A stretch of 64,000 nucleotides of DNA from Thermoflexus hugenholtzii JAD2 (GTDB lineage: Bacteria > Chloroflexota > Chloroflexia > Chloroflexales > Roseiflexaceae): NCBI GenBank assembly GCA_945881915.1, contig CAMCVW010000001.1:1-64000 (forward strand). Reading direction: 5' to 3'. The notes beneath the pieces were generated by a model. The model saw only the letters and a list, made by a program, of their open reading frames with translations, made no database searches and had not been told where the DNA came from. Positions 1-8,897 of the stretch are shown one piece after another; positions within the stretch are counted from its first letter, which is position 1, and the number at the start of each line of letters is the position of its first letter. The position numbers and the translations under genes were made by a program.

Positions 1-1
1 C

Positions 2-1258
2 ATTCCTCCTTCGCTCTTCTTTTTGGGTTACTTCATGCGGGTGGTGCGTCCGATGTTTTCGGCGATACAAGAACGACTCGGCGCACTGAACTCCATCCTG
101 CAAGAGAATCTCGCCGGCGTTCGGCTGGTGAAAGCGTTTGGCCGTGAACAGTACGAAACCGAACGGTTCGGCATCCGCAATGATTCATTGCTCGAGATGA
201 ACCTCAAGTCGGTGGTGGCAATGTCGAGCTCGTTCCCATTGATCTTTATGATTAACAATCTCGGCACATTGGCAATTTTGTGGGTTGGCGGGTATATGGT
301 CATGAGCCGGGAGGTCACCGTCGGCGAGTTAATTGCCTTCACCACATACTTGTCACTGCTATCACAACCGTTGTTTATGTTGGGAATGATTGCTGCACAG
401 ATTACGCGCGCTAGTGTCAGCAACGAGCGAATCTTTGAACTCCTGGACACCAAACAAGAAATCGACGATGCACCAAATGCCGTTGAAATGCCTGCCGTGC
501 AGGGTAACGTTGCTTTTGCGCATGTCACACTGCGCTATGCCGGCTCGGCGACGAAAGTGCTCGATGATGTCTCGTTTGATATTCCTGCGGGAACCACGGT
601 TGCCATTCTGGGAACCACAGGAAGTGGAAAAAGCTCATTAATCAACCTCATCCCACGCTTCTATGATGCTAATGATGGGACCGTTACTATCGACGGACTC
701 GATGTGCGCACCGTAAAAATCGACTCTTTACGCCGCCAGATTGGCATCGTGCTCCAAGAAACGACCTTATTCAGTGGCACCATCCGTGACAACATTTGCT
801 ACGGCAGGCCAGATGCAACCGACGCAGAAGTACACGCCGCCGCAGTCAAAGCCCAGGCAGATGCATTCATTGCAGAACTTGAGCAGGGGTACGAGACCAT
901 CGTGGGTGAGCGCGGGGTCGGTTTGTCTGGCGGGCAACGACAGCGACTCGCGATTGCGCGTGCGTTGTTGTTGGACCCCAAAATTCTCATCCTCGATGAC
1001 AGCACGTCGGCGGTCGACGCTGAAACAGAGTACAAAATCCAACAAGCACTCGACGCACTCATGCATAACCGTACATCGTTCGTCATTGCGCAACGCATAA
1101 GCACCGTACGGAACGCAAACGTGATTCTGTTACTCGATGCAGGCAAAATAATCGGTCGCGGTACCCACGAAGAACTGCTCCGCGACAACGCCGTCTATGG
1201 CGAAATCATCGATTCACAATTTGGGCACCAAATGGCTCAGGAAGGAGCATCCGTATGA
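2..1258 (+). CDS. ABC exporter half-transporter, degenerate ATP site (5' end cut off)
   Basis: This is the C-terminal part of a fused membrane-ATPase ABC exporter of the multidrug/lipid type. The reading frame is open from the window edge, so the true start and the first membrane helices lie outside. The visible part holds the last helices, then a nucleotide-binding domain with Walker A (GTTGSGKSS) and signature LSGGQRQ. Walker B reads ILILDDSTS, so the catalytic Glu is Asp. The H-loop reads IAQR, so its His is Gln. These two changes are typical of the non-hydrolysing half of heterodimeric exporters such as TM287/288 or BmrCD. It overlaps the next gene by ATGA, and that gene supplies the canonical Walker B and H-loop. 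The substrate cannot be read from sequence. Confidence 0.93.
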   Translation: MPPSLFFLGYFMRVVRPMFSAIQERLGALNSILQENLAGVRLVKAFGREQYETERFGIRNDSLLEMNLKSVVAMSSSFPLIFMINNLGTLAILWVGGYMVMSREVTVGELIAFTTYLSLLSQPLFMLGMIAAQITRASVSNERIFELLDTKQEIDDAPNAVEMPAVQGNVAFAHVTLRYAGSATKVLDDVSFDIPAGTTVAILGTTGSGKSSLINLIPRFYDANDGTVTIDGLDVRTVKIDSLRRQIGIVLQETTLFSGTIRDNICYGRPDATDAEVHAAAVKAQADAFIAELEQGYETIVGERGVGLSGGQRQRLAIARALLLDPKILILDDSTSAVDAETEYKIQQALDALMHNRTSFVIAQRISTVRNANVILLLDAGKIIGRGTHEELLRDNAVYGEIIDSQFGHQMAQEGASV

Positions 1259-3081
1259 TGCACGGAATCCGTGGCATGGCAGAACTCCCCGAAGGGAAGG
1301 CTGCGAACTCTGGCCAGACGGCCCGCCGGCTCGCAGCCTACCTTGCTCCGTTTTGGCGTACCTTGGTCGGAATCACTGCGCTGTCCATCATCGGCGCAGC
1401 GGTGATGGCCGCCGGTCCCGTGCTCATTGGCAGAGCAGTTGATGAAGCAATGGCCACAGGCAACAAGACACTGCTTTTGTACTATATGTTGGGATTACTC
1501 GGTTGTTACGTGGTGGGAGCAGCTGCGTCGCGATTCCAGTTTTTGTACATGGGTCAAGTCGGTCAACACACCATTGCACGAATGCGCAGCGAACTGTTTG
1601 CACATCTGCAACGCGTTTCTTTGCGATTTTTTGACCGTAACCCTGCTGGCGACCTGATGTCACGCATCGTCAACGACATTGATGTCATTTCGCAGTTACT
1701 CGGTCAAGGACTGGTCATTGTGGTCGGCAATTTGTTCACCTTGGTGGGCATTGTCGTGGCAATGGTCCTATTGGACGTACGGCTTTCGATTGCGAGCCTC
1801 ATCCTCATCCCGGTGTTATTTTTGATGACGCAACTGTTTGCCGCTTCGGCACGCCGTGCATTCCGCAAAACACGCGAGTCTATCGGGGATGTTTCTTCGG
1901 ATATTCAGGAAGAAATCGCTGGGGTGAAAGTAGCACAAGCATTCACGCGAACCGATGTCAATCGCGAACGTTTTTCACAACGAAATGCCGCGAATCGCGA
2001 TGCCAATGTCAGTGCAACGGCAATCACCGCTGCGTTTGGGCCATTGGTCGATGTGCTGGCAGCCATCGGGTTGGCGATCGTGGCAGGGTATGGCGGGTAC
2101 CTCGTCATCAGTAATCAAGTGACACCAGGGACGGTCGTCGCGTTTTTGTCGTATGTGCAGTTCTTCTTCCGACCCATTCAGGCGTTGTCACAGTTTTATA
2201 CAACGGCACAATCAGCGCTTGCTGCTTCGGAACGGACGTTTGCCCTCATCGATACTCCCGTTGACATGGCACCGACCGCAGACCAACAGGATGTACAGCG
2301 TTTACGTGGTGCAGTCACGTTTGATCATGTCTGGTTCCGCTACGGGGCGCGCGTGGGTCAAGCCGGTGACGGGGATTGGGTCTTGCAGGATGTTTCCCTC
2401 GACGTGACACCCGGCGAAATGATTGCGGTGGTGGGACCGACGGGATCCGGGAAAACATCCCTCGTGTCGCTCATTCCTCGCTTGTACGAAGTGACACAGG
2501 GGAGCGTCGCAATAGACGGCATCCCGGTCCAAAACTACGAACACACCCAGATCCGCCAGCAAATGAGTATGGTCTTGCAAGAGACCTTCTTGTTTTCGGA
2601 ATCGGTATACAGCAACATCCGCTACGGCAAACTCGATGCCAGCAATGACGACATCATCGCCGCTGCCAAGGATGCAAACGCACATGAGTTCATTCTGGCG
2701 TTACCAGAGGGCTACGAGACCATTCTCGGCGGCAAAGGCGTCTCGCTGAGCCAAGGACAGCGCCAGCTCATCGGGATTGCACGGGCGATCTTGGCCAAAC
2801 CGCAGATCCTCATCCTCGATGAAGCGACGAGTAGTGTCGACACACGCACGGAATTGCTCATCCAGACGGCCCTCGAAAAACTGCTCAGCGGTCGGACGAG
2901 CTTCGTCATTGCGCATCGCTTGTCGACGGTCCGCAATGCGAGCCGTATTGTGGTACTCGATCATGGGCGAATCGTCGAGGTCGGCTCGCACGATGAACTC
3001 CTCGTTGCGCAGGGCATGTACGCCGATTTGTATCAGCGCCAATTCGTGCGTGTCGATGCGCCGGCTGCCGCTGCAGACTAA
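1255..3081 (+). CDS. ABC exporter half-transporter, catalytic partner
   Basis: This 608-residue fused membrane and ATPase subunit has about six helices in residues 20-320 and an ATPase domain from about 350. It shows Walker A GPTGSGKTS, Walker B ILILDEATS with the catalytic Glu, and H-loop IAHR. Its signature is LSQGQ rather than LSGGQ. In a heterodimer this signature faces the degenerate site of the upstream subunit, so the two subunits' deviations fall in one composite site, as expected of an asymmetric exporter. The ATG overlaps the upstream stop (ATGA), indicating translational coupling. The operon ends at the hairpin about 15 bases downstream. The exported substrate is unknown. Confidence 0.93.
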   Translation: MMHGIRGMAELPEGKAANSGQTARRLAAYLAPFWRTLVGITALSIIGAAVMAAGPVLIGRAVDEAMATGNKTLLLYYMLGLLGCYVVGAAASRFQFLYMGQVGQHTIARMRSELFAHLQRVSLRFFDRNPAGDLMSRIVNDIDVISQLLGQGLVIVVGNLFTLVGIVVAMVLLDVRLSIASLILIPVLFLMTQLFAASARRAFRKTRESIGDVSSDIQEEIAGVKVAQAFTRTDVNRERFSQRNAANRDANVSATAITAAFGPLVDVLAAIGLAIVAGYGGYLVISNQVTPGTVVAFLSYVQFFFRPIQALSQFYTTAQSALAASERTFALIDTPVDMAPTADQQDVQRLRGAVTFDHVWFRYGARVGQAGDGDWVLQDVSLDVTPGEMIAVVGPTGSGKTSLVSLIPRLYEVTQGSVAIDGIPVQNYEHTQIRQQMSMVLQETFLFSESVYSNIRYGKLDASNDDIIAAAKDANAHEFILALPEGYETILGGKGVSLSQGQRQLIGIARAILAKPQILILDEATSSVDTRTELLIQTALEKLLSGRTSFVIAHRLSTVRNASRIVVLDHGRIVEVGSHDELLVAQGMYADLYQRQFVRVDAPAAAAD

Positions 3082-3096
3082 TTTTTGCGTTATGCG

Positions 3097-3126
3097 AACC
3101 CCCACTCCATTGCGGGAGTGGGGGTT
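3097..3126 (+). terminator. Hairpin terminator after the ABC exporter operon
   Basis: A perfect 12-bp stem (AACCCCCACTCC with GGAGTGGGGGTT) encloses a 6-nt loop. It starts 15 bases after the exporter stop. The T-run behind it is weak. The remaining bases to 3320 show no gene or clear signal. Confidence 0.75.
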
Positions 3127-3320
3127 GTATATTTGGATGGCTGGGCATGTAATGCTCACGAGACAGCGTTCATGTTCCTGGCAGTGCCTGTAAGACACAG
3201 GGTGTGGTGTGGGCGGAACACAGTGCGACGTAATGGTCTGACTCTTTGTGTGACTCAGAGTGCTCACAATCCTGCTCCGCCATGCGAACAGAGATGGAGC
3301 GGTTGGTATTTTTCATCCTC

Positions 3321-6179
3321 CTATAGAACGTCGTTCTGCGCGAAATCGGAAGCCGGGTGTAGCGTGCGTTTGACCAACGAACCGACGGCTCGGACCGGAC
3401 CCGTACGTACCGTCGTCGGAGGCAGCGAAGCGAGGAACTGCTGGCCGTATTTTTTGGAGACGACACGGCGATCGAGCACAATGACGATTCCATGATCCGT
3501 CTTACCACGTACTAATCGACCAAACCCTTGTTTGAACTTCAGGATGGACTGCGGCAATGAATACTCATTGAATGCATCGGTGAACTGTTCGGAACGTGCG
3601 GCATAGATGGGGTCCGTGGGCACCGCAAAGGGTAGTTTTGTGATGATGAGGGCGGATAAGGCCTCACCCACTACGTCAACCCCTTCCCAGAAGCTGGATG
3701 TACCGAACAAGACGCTGCGCGGTTCACTTTTGAAGCGGTCGAGGATGGCTTTGCGCGAACCATCGATGCTCTGGCCAATCAGGTTGATATCTTGCTCATT
3801 GAGGCGCTCTTGGACAGCGTTGTACGTTGCCCGCAAGGCACTCGTGGAGGTAAAGAGGACGAGTGTGCGACCGGCAGCTGCTATAGCGGTAGCTACGATG
3901 GCATCCTCGAGGGTACGTTGATAGTCGAAATCTTTTGGTTCGGGCATATCCTGGGGCACATAGAGCAGTGCCTGGGTTTCGTAGTCAAACGGAGATTCGA
4001 GTTGATGGGTGTGCTCGCTCTCGAGCCCCAAGCGACCCATCACATACGAGAATCGACCATTCACCGAAAGGGTCGCCGACGTCAACACGACCGACGATTT
4101 GGCATCGAACAGCTTCTCGCGCAACAGCGTAGCAACCTCGAGCGGATTAATTGCCAGGCGCAGTACCTCACGCTGACGGTCATAGACCATCCAGGTGATG
4201 AGATTGGCATCCGCACCGCTGACCAAGTTCCCACACTGAAGCGGGAATTCGACGGCAAAGCGCTGAAGCCGTTTGGTGGAACTGACCAGGACTTCGTAAT
4301 CGGCGACATTCGCTGTGGCCAAATTGTCGACGATACTCGACAAATCCATCATACATTTGCTAATTGAAGTATAGGAGTCTTCGACATTCTGCCAGATGGC
4401 GGGCACGGCCTGCCAGCCCTGGGTGCGCCGCGTCGCGGCAGTGATGCGCAATCGAGTGTCGTAGTTGCTCTCTTCGGCTTCACGAGTCAGCACACGATAC
4501 AGGGCGTCGTAGAGTTCTTTGGTGTGAACCCGCGCACGTTCGATCGATGGCGAAATGCGCTGGACAATCTGCGAAACGCGCTCATAGACTTCAGGCCCGG
4601 CGGTACTCCCTTTGAGAAAGTTTGGGAAGCGCGACAAAACGCCTTCGGCCTGGTTCGCGCCACCTTCGTGGATGAGCGCGTTGTAGAAGTCGTCGATGTC
4701 GTTGGCAGTACACGCCCAGCCGAATTGATCGGTGGCGACTTCTTCGAGATTGTGCGCTTCGTCGATGACTACGTGGTCATATGCGGGCAAAACAGGCATT
4801 TCGCTGACCATGTCGGCCAGGAGGAGTGCGTGATTGACGACGACGATGTGGGCTGCCTCGGCTTGTTTGCGGGCGTGGAAGAACCAGCATTCGTTAAAAA
4901 ACTGACACCCAGGGCCATTGCACAAATCGAACGCAGCGTGACATCGATCCCAGAGGAGTTGCTCTTTGTCGAACAGCGAAATCTCGTTGCGATCACCGGC
5001 TTGGGTTTGGGTCGCCCAAGTGGCGATTTTGAGGACTGCGCGGGTCTCATCCTCGTTTGCCCCGGCACCGGCTTTGACGTCTTCGAGCCGGCGTTTACAC
5101 AGATAATTTGATCGCCCTTTGAGGAGTGCATACTGCAACGGGACATCGGGGATATGCACGTTTCCATCCGCGCGATCTGCTTCGAACGTGCGGTTCAACG
5201 CCGGAATGTCTTTGAAGAAGAGTTGGTCTTGCAGATTTATGGTGTGGGTGCTGACCACGACGCGTAGCCCTCGCTCGAGGGCGTGCAACGCGGCAGGAAC
5301 GAGATATGCCATGCCCTTACCCGTACCGGTACCGGCTTCGACCACCACATGATGGGCATCATTGAATGCAGCAGCCACCGCCTGTGCCATGGCGATTTGT
5401 GGATCGCGTTGTTCGTACCCGTCAAACAGCCTGCCTAATACACCGTCCGTCGCAAAGACGCGATTGATAGTGGCCGGTGCAATGGGAGTATGTGATTCGG
5501 TCGGTTCGAGGATTTGGTACTCGTCTAACGAACGCGTGATGCGTTTACTCGCGGCACGCCCAAAGCTGCTCTTGGCGATGTCCCCGAGGGCTGCCGCAAA
5601 AACGGGACGCAGGGTCCACTGGGGCATCGATTTGGTAATCCGTACGACTTCCTCAACCAGCGCCATATCGCGAGCACAGAGAATTTCGTAGAGTCGCACA
5701 AAGAGCCGATGTGCCATACGGGCATCGTAGAGGGCTCGGTGGGCTACACCAAGCTCTTCGAGAGGAACATCGAGCCGACGCACCAGTTCGCTCAGCTTGA
5801 AGCTGCCGATGGTGGGAACGATGAGCGTTGCGAACTCGAATGTATCGATGGCGGCTTGTTTGATGCGCATGCCGGAACCTGCCAGCATCCGCACGTCAAA
5901 ATCGACGGAATGGCCAAGCACCGGATTATCGCCGATGAATTCTTTGAGGGTAGCCCGCACATCGCCAAAGCTAGGTGCGTCAGCGACCATTTCGTTGGTG
6001 ATGCCGGTGATACGGGTGATTTTGAATGGAATGTCACCACTCGGTTTGATGAGTGTGGTGTAGTGTTCGAGTTCTTGGGAGCCACGGAAGCGAACTGCAG
6101 CGACTTCGATGACTTGGTCTTCGATATGACTTAATCCAGTTGCTTCGACATCAATTGCAACCATAGTTTGTTCGTACAT
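3321..6179 (-). CDS. dinG: DinG-family helicase with N-terminal DnaQ-like 3'-5' exonuclease
   Basis: This 952-residue fusion has a DEDDh exonuclease domain at about residues 1-165: DVE at 10-12, HSVDFD near 90, and H147 with D152. An XPD/DinG superfamily-2 helicase follows. Walker A is GTGTGKG at 283-289 and the DEAH box is at 473-476. Cysteines at 361, 413, 420, 425 and 431 sit where XPD-type helicases carry a 4Fe-4S cluster. The start at ATG 6179 lies behind a GGGAG ribosome-binding site and a perfect TATAAT -10 box. DinG proteins unwind DNA and R-loops, and exonuclease fusions are known in Firmicutes. It is monocistronic and divergent from the thr operon. Confidence 0.93.
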   Translation of the reverse strand: MYEQTMVAIDVEATGLSHIEDQVIEVAAVRFRGSQELEHYTTLIKPSGDIPFKITRITGITNEMVADAPSFGDVRATLKEFIGDNPVLGHSVDFDVRMLAGSGMRIKQAAIDTFEFATLIVPTIGSFKLSELVRRLDVPLEELGVAHRALYDARMAHRLFVRLYEILCARDMALVEEVVRITKSMPQWTLRPVFAAALGDIAKSSFGRAASKRITRSLDEYQILEPTESHTPIAPATINRVFATDGVLGRLFDGYEQRDPQIAMAQAVAAAFNDAHHVVVEAGTGTGKGMAYLVPAALHALERGLRVVVSTHTINLQDQLFFKDIPALNRTFEADRADGNVHIPDVPLQYALLKGRSNYLCKRRLEDVKAGAGANEDETRAVLKIATWATQTQAGDRNEISLFDKEQLLWDRCHAAFDLCNGPGCQFFNECWFFHARKQAEAAHIVVVNHALLLADMVSEMPVLPAYDHVVIDEAHNLEEVATDQFGWACTANDIDDFYNALIHEGGANQAEGVLSRFPNFLKGSTAGPEVYERVSQIVQRISPSIERARVHTKELYDALYRVLTREAEESNYDTRLRITAATRRTQGWQAVPAIWQNVEDSYTSISKCMMDLSSIVDNLATANVADYEVLVSSTKRLQRFAVEFPLQCGNLVSGADANLITWMVYDRQREVLRLAINPLEVATLLREKLFDAKSSVVLTSATLSVNGRFSYVMGRLGLESEHTHQLESPFDYETQALLYVPQDMPEPKDFDYQRTLEDAIVATAIAAAGRTLVLFTSTSALRATYNAVQERLNEQDINLIGQSIDGSRKAILDRFKSEPRSVLFGTSSFWEGVDVVGEALSALIITKLPFAVPTDPIYAARSEQFTDAFNEYSLPQSILKFKQGFGRLVRGKTDHGIVIVLDRRVVSKKYGQQFLASLPPTTVRTGPVRAVGSLVKRTLHPASDFAQNDVL

Positions 6180-6206
6180 GTACAGCTCCCATCTTTGCCT
6201 GTCTGT

Positions 6207-6235
6207 ATTATAGCGATTTGCCGTGCGTCACTCCA
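6207..6235 (-). promoter_or_regulatory. Promoter of dinG
   Basis: The minus strand has TATAAT at 6212-6207 and a weak -35 (TGGAGT) 17 bases upstream. Transcription would start near 6200, about 20 bases before the dinG ATG. Confidence 0.6.
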
Positions 6236-6258
6236 CAGGAGCAGTCTTTTCGGATTAT

Positions 6259-6287
6259 TTGACAGAAGCAAACAGAAAGGCTATTAT
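6259..6287 (+). promoter_or_regulatory. Promoter of the thr operon
   Basis: A perfect TTGACA at 6259-6264 and TATTAT at 6282-6287 are separated by exactly 17 bases. The expected transcription start (about 6293-6295) coincides with the ATG of the threonine-rich leader peptide at 6294. Confidence 0.85.
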
Positions 6288-6293
6288 ACCCGC

Positions 6294-6368
6294 ATGATTT
6301 CACACAGCTGTGCAACAACTACCACCACTATTTTGACTCACACGACGACACGTGTGAGCACATGGTGA
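6294..6368 (+). CDS. thrL: Threonine-rich leader peptide of the thr operon
   Basis: This is a 24-codon reading frame with ten Thr codons. Codons 8-12 are five consecutive Thr, followed by Ile and Leu; codons 15, 17-19 and 23 are also Thr. All four Thr codons are used, and the stop is TGA at 6366. This composition matches thrL leader peptides of ribosome-mediated attenuators, though the sequence is not E. coli-like. It lies between the promoter and an intrinsic terminator, directly ahead of thrC. No ribosome-binding site can lie upstream of this ATG because that stretch is the -10 region, so translation would be leaderless. The gene symbol is by function only. Confidence 0.82.
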   Translation: MISHSCATTTTTILTHTTTRVSTW

Positions 6369-6427
6369 GGGTGGTTGTATAGGTGACGAAGATGTTACCC
6401 CCCTCCCAGACAGGGAGGGGGGTTTTT
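6315..6427 (+). promoter_or_regulatory. Threonine attenuator with alternative RNA structures
   Basis: The terminator is a perfect 10-bp stem (6398-6407 with 6413-6422), a 5-nt loop and then TTTTT. A candidate antiterminator pairs 6365-6374 with the C-rich arm 6398-6407 (8 of 10 pairs). A candidate protector pairs Thr codons 8-11 (ACAA at 6315-6318 and CCACC at 6322-6326, with a 3-nt bulge) with 6370-6378, which overlaps the antiterminator strand. A further 8-bp hairpin, 6337-6344 with 6351-6358, nests inside. A ribosome stalled at the Thr codons would block the protector and allow antitermination. The pairings are drawn by hand. Confidence 0.75.
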
Positions 6428-6442
6428 GTATGAGAGGTAGCA

Positions 6443-7483
6443 ATGTTACTCGCAGATTATCGTGAGTTTTTGCCCATCACCGACAAAACGCCGATGCTTT
6501 CGCTCAGTGAGGGGCATACGCCGCTTCTGCCCGCACCCGCCTTGGCAAAGTCCATCGGTGTGGCCAAGTTGTACCTCAAACTCGAAAGCATGAATCCAAC
6601 GGGATCATTCAAGGACCGTGGCATGGTCATGGCAGTAGCCAAAGCAGTAGAAGCTGGCTCGAAAACCGTCATCTGTGCCTCTACAGGGAATACATCGGCG
6701 GCTGCCGCAGCCTATGCAGCCCGGGCGGGGATTGATGCAGTGGTCGTCGTCCCATCCGGCAAAATTGCATTGGGGAAACTCGCGCAAGCATTGATGTATG
6801 GCGCGCGATTATTGGTCATCGAAGGCAACTTTGATGATGCACTCCGCATCGTACGTGAAATATCAGATCGTCATCCACTCACACTGGTCAATTCGGTCAA
6901 TCCATACCGCATCGACGGGCAAGCAACTGCCGCGTACGAGATTTGTGATGTCCTTGGGCGCGCACCCGATGGCCTGTGCCTGCCGGTGGGGAATGCAGGC
7001 AACATCACGGCCTATTGGGCTGGCTTCAAGCGCTACAAAGACGCCGGCAAAATCAGCGAGTTACCACGCATACTCGGCTTTGAAGCAGAAGGTTCTGCGG
7101 CAATTGTGCAAGGTAAACCAATTGCCTACCCCGAAACCATCGCAACTGCCATTCGTATCGGCAACCCAGCAAGTTGGGCACAAGCCGTGGCTGCCCGTGA
7201 CGAGTCCGAAGGCGTCATTGGATCCGTGACCGACGCACAGATATTGGCCTCCTGGCGTGAGATAGCACGTCTCGAGGGAGTGTTCATCGAACCTGCGTCG
7301 GCAGCTGGCGTCGCGGGGTTACGCAAGTTGGTTGAATACAATCAGGTCGACCGTGCTGGCACCTACGTCGCAGTGTTGACAGGGCATGGCCTCAAAGACC
7401 CGAACACCGCAGTTGATCAATTTGCCGCACCACAACCCATCGCCGCTGATTTGGCAACCATTACCGCCTGGCTCGGATTATAG
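6443..7483 (+). CDS. thrC: Threonine synthase
   Basis: This PLP-dependent enzyme converts O-phosphohomoserine to threonine and phosphate. It has 346 residues, the short class typical of thermophiles and Gram-positives. The PLP lysine is K57 in [10 protein letters not shown]. The phosphate-binding loop is VGNAGN, and the fold-type II motif [17 protein letters not shown] is also present. The ATG at 6443 follows AGAGGTAG by a suitable distance. It is the first gene after the thr attenuator, and lysC begins 9 bases after its stop. Homoserine dehydrogenase and homoserine kinase are not in this operon and must be encoded elsewhere. Confidence 0.96.
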   Translation: MLLADYREFLPITDKTPMLSLSEGHTPLLPAPALAKSIGVAKLYLKLESMNPTGSFKDRGMVMAVAKAVEAGSKTVICASTGNTSAAAAAYAARAGIDAVVVVPSGKIALGKLAQALMYGARLLVIEGNFDDALRIVREISDRHPLTLVNSVNPYRIDGQATAAYEICDVLGRAPDGLCLPVGNAGNITAYWAGFKRYKDAGKISELPRILGFEAEGSAAIVQGKPIAYPETIATAIRIGNPASWAQAVAARDESEGVIGSVTDAQILASWREIARLEGVFIEPASAAGVAGLRKLVEYNQVDRAGTYVAVLTGHGLKDPNTAVDQFAAPQPIAADLATITAWLGL

Positions 7484-7492
7484 AGGAATAGC

Positions 7493-8896
7493 ATGTCAGT
7501 ACTCGCAATGAAGTTCGGTGGCACCTCCGTCGGGAGCACCAAAGCAATCCAACAGCTCAGCGCCATCGTGGCACAACAGCAAACCGAATGGTCCAACATT
7601 GTGGTGGTTGTCTCTGCCATGAGCGGAGTCACCGATGTGCTCATCAATAGTGCGCACGCCGCCGCAGCAGGTGATGGGGCGAAAGCCAAAGAAGCAGCCG
7701 ATACCCTTCGGCGCCGCCACACAACTACCCTTCACGAACTCGCCGGTGCGGCTGCAGACAGTGCAAGCGTGGAAGCAAGTTTGACGACGTTGTTCGAAGA
7801 ATTCGAACTGCTCGCCCAATCGGTGCGCGTCCTCGGCGAAGCTTCTCCCCGTGCGCTCGATGCCATCGCGAGCATCGGTGAACGCATGAGTGTCCAACTC
7901 GTATCGGCTGCGCTCCGTGCACACGGGGTTCAATCAGTTGCCCTGAATGCCGCCGAAATGGTTGTGACGAGTGCAGAATTTGGGAACGGTGTCCCCAAGT
8001 ACCCACAGACGCGCGACACCATTCGGAAGCGCATCATGCCCCTGTTTGCGGACGGTGTGGTCCCTGTGGTGACCGGCTTTATCGGGGCGACCGAAAAAGG
8101 TGCTGTCACAACACTCGGCCGCGGCGGGAGTGACTATAGCGGTGCCATATTCGGCGAAGCACTCGATGCTTCCATGGTCGATATCTACACCGACGTCGAC
8201 GGCGTAATGACCACAGATCCACGACTCGTACCGACCGCCCAAGTACTCGACCGGCTGTCATACGCCGAAATGAGCGAATTGGCGTATTTTGGCGCAAAAG
8301 TACTCCACCCAAAGACCATTCGCCCCTGCATCGAACGAGGGATTCCGATTCGCATCCGTAACACCTTCAACCCCGCGCACAAGGGTACGTTGGTGACGAG
8401 TGTGGCTGAGGCAACAGCACACGCCATCCGTGCCGTGACGGTGATTCGGAATATGAATCTGATGACGGTCGAAGGTCGGGGCATGATTGGCGTACAAGGC
8501 GTTGCAGCACGCACATTCGGTGCGGTCGCGCAGGCGGGAGCGAACGTCCTGATGATTTCGCAAGCATCTTCTGAGCAGAGCATTTGCTTCGTGATTCCCA
8601 ATAGCTCAAGTACTACCGCGATTGCAGCGCTCGAAGATTCGCTCCGTCACGAAATCGAACGCGGCGACATCGACCGCATCAAATCTCGCGATAATGTGGT
8701 CATAGTCACTGTCGTTGGGGTGGGGATTCACGAGCGACCGGGAGTCGCAGCCCGTGTGTTTGGCGCTCTTGCACAGGCTGGCGTGAACATCCTGGTTATC
8801 GCCCAGGGTTCGTCTGAATGTTCCATTAGCATGGTTGTTGCTGCCAGTGATGGCGATATTGCCGTCAAGGCACTCCACGATTTGGCGTTGAGCTGA
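7493..8896 (+). CDS. lysC: Aspartate kinase
   Basis: This 467-residue monofunctional aspartokinase catalyses the first step of the aspartate family (Lys, Thr, Met). The N-terminal kinase domain begins with KFGGTSVGS at residues 7-15. It includes RGGSDYSGA and the TDVDGVMTTDPR segment that binds substrate and ATP. Two C-terminal ACT domains (from about residue 315) contain the repeated pattern MIGVQGVAARTF / GIHERPGVAARVF, so allosteric feedback by an end-product amino acid is likely. Grouping with thrC under a Thr-responsive leader suggests threonine, but this is inference. One base separates its stop from the next ATG. Confidence 0.96.
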   Translation: MSVLAMKFGGTSVGSTKAIQQLSAIVAQQQTEWSNIVVVVSAMSGVTDVLINSAHAAAAGDGAKAKEAADTLRRRHTTTLHELAGAAADSASVEASLTTLFEEFELLAQSVRVLGEASPRALDAIASIGERMSVQLVSAALRAHGVQSVALNAAEMVVTSAEFGNGVPKYPQTRDTIRKRIMPLFADGVVPVVTGFIGATEKGAVTTLGRGGSDYSGAIFGEALDASMVDIYTDVDGVMTTDPRLVPTAQVLDRLSYAEMSELAYFGAKVLHPKTIRPCIERGIPIRIRNTFNPAHKGTLVTSVAEATAHAIRAVTVIRNMNLMTVEGRGMIGVQGVAARTFGAVAQAGANVLMISQASSEQSICFVIPNSSSTTAIAALEDSLRHEIERGDIDRIKSRDNVVIVTVVGVGIHERPGVAARVFGALAQAGVNILVIAQGSSECSISMVVAASDGDIAVKALHDLALS

Positions 8897-8897
8897 A

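Noticed and set aside
2302-2685. Long antisense frame over the second ABC gene
   Set aside because: It is a shadow of the strongly conserved sense gene, with no start signal or protein-like features.
3127-3320. Possible small gene or RNA between the ABC operon and dinG
   Set aside because: No frame has a start signal and no clear tRNA-like or terminator-like structure is present beyond the hairpin at 3097.
6168-6368. A longer frame that includes the thr leader peptide
   Set aside because: It would begin inside the dinG start region and run through the thr promoter. The promoter places the transcript start at the internal ATG 6294.
6294-6442. T-box riboswitch ahead of thrC
   Set aside because: I found no T-box sequence or tRNA acceptor-pairing bulge. 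The Thr-rich frame explains the terminator better.
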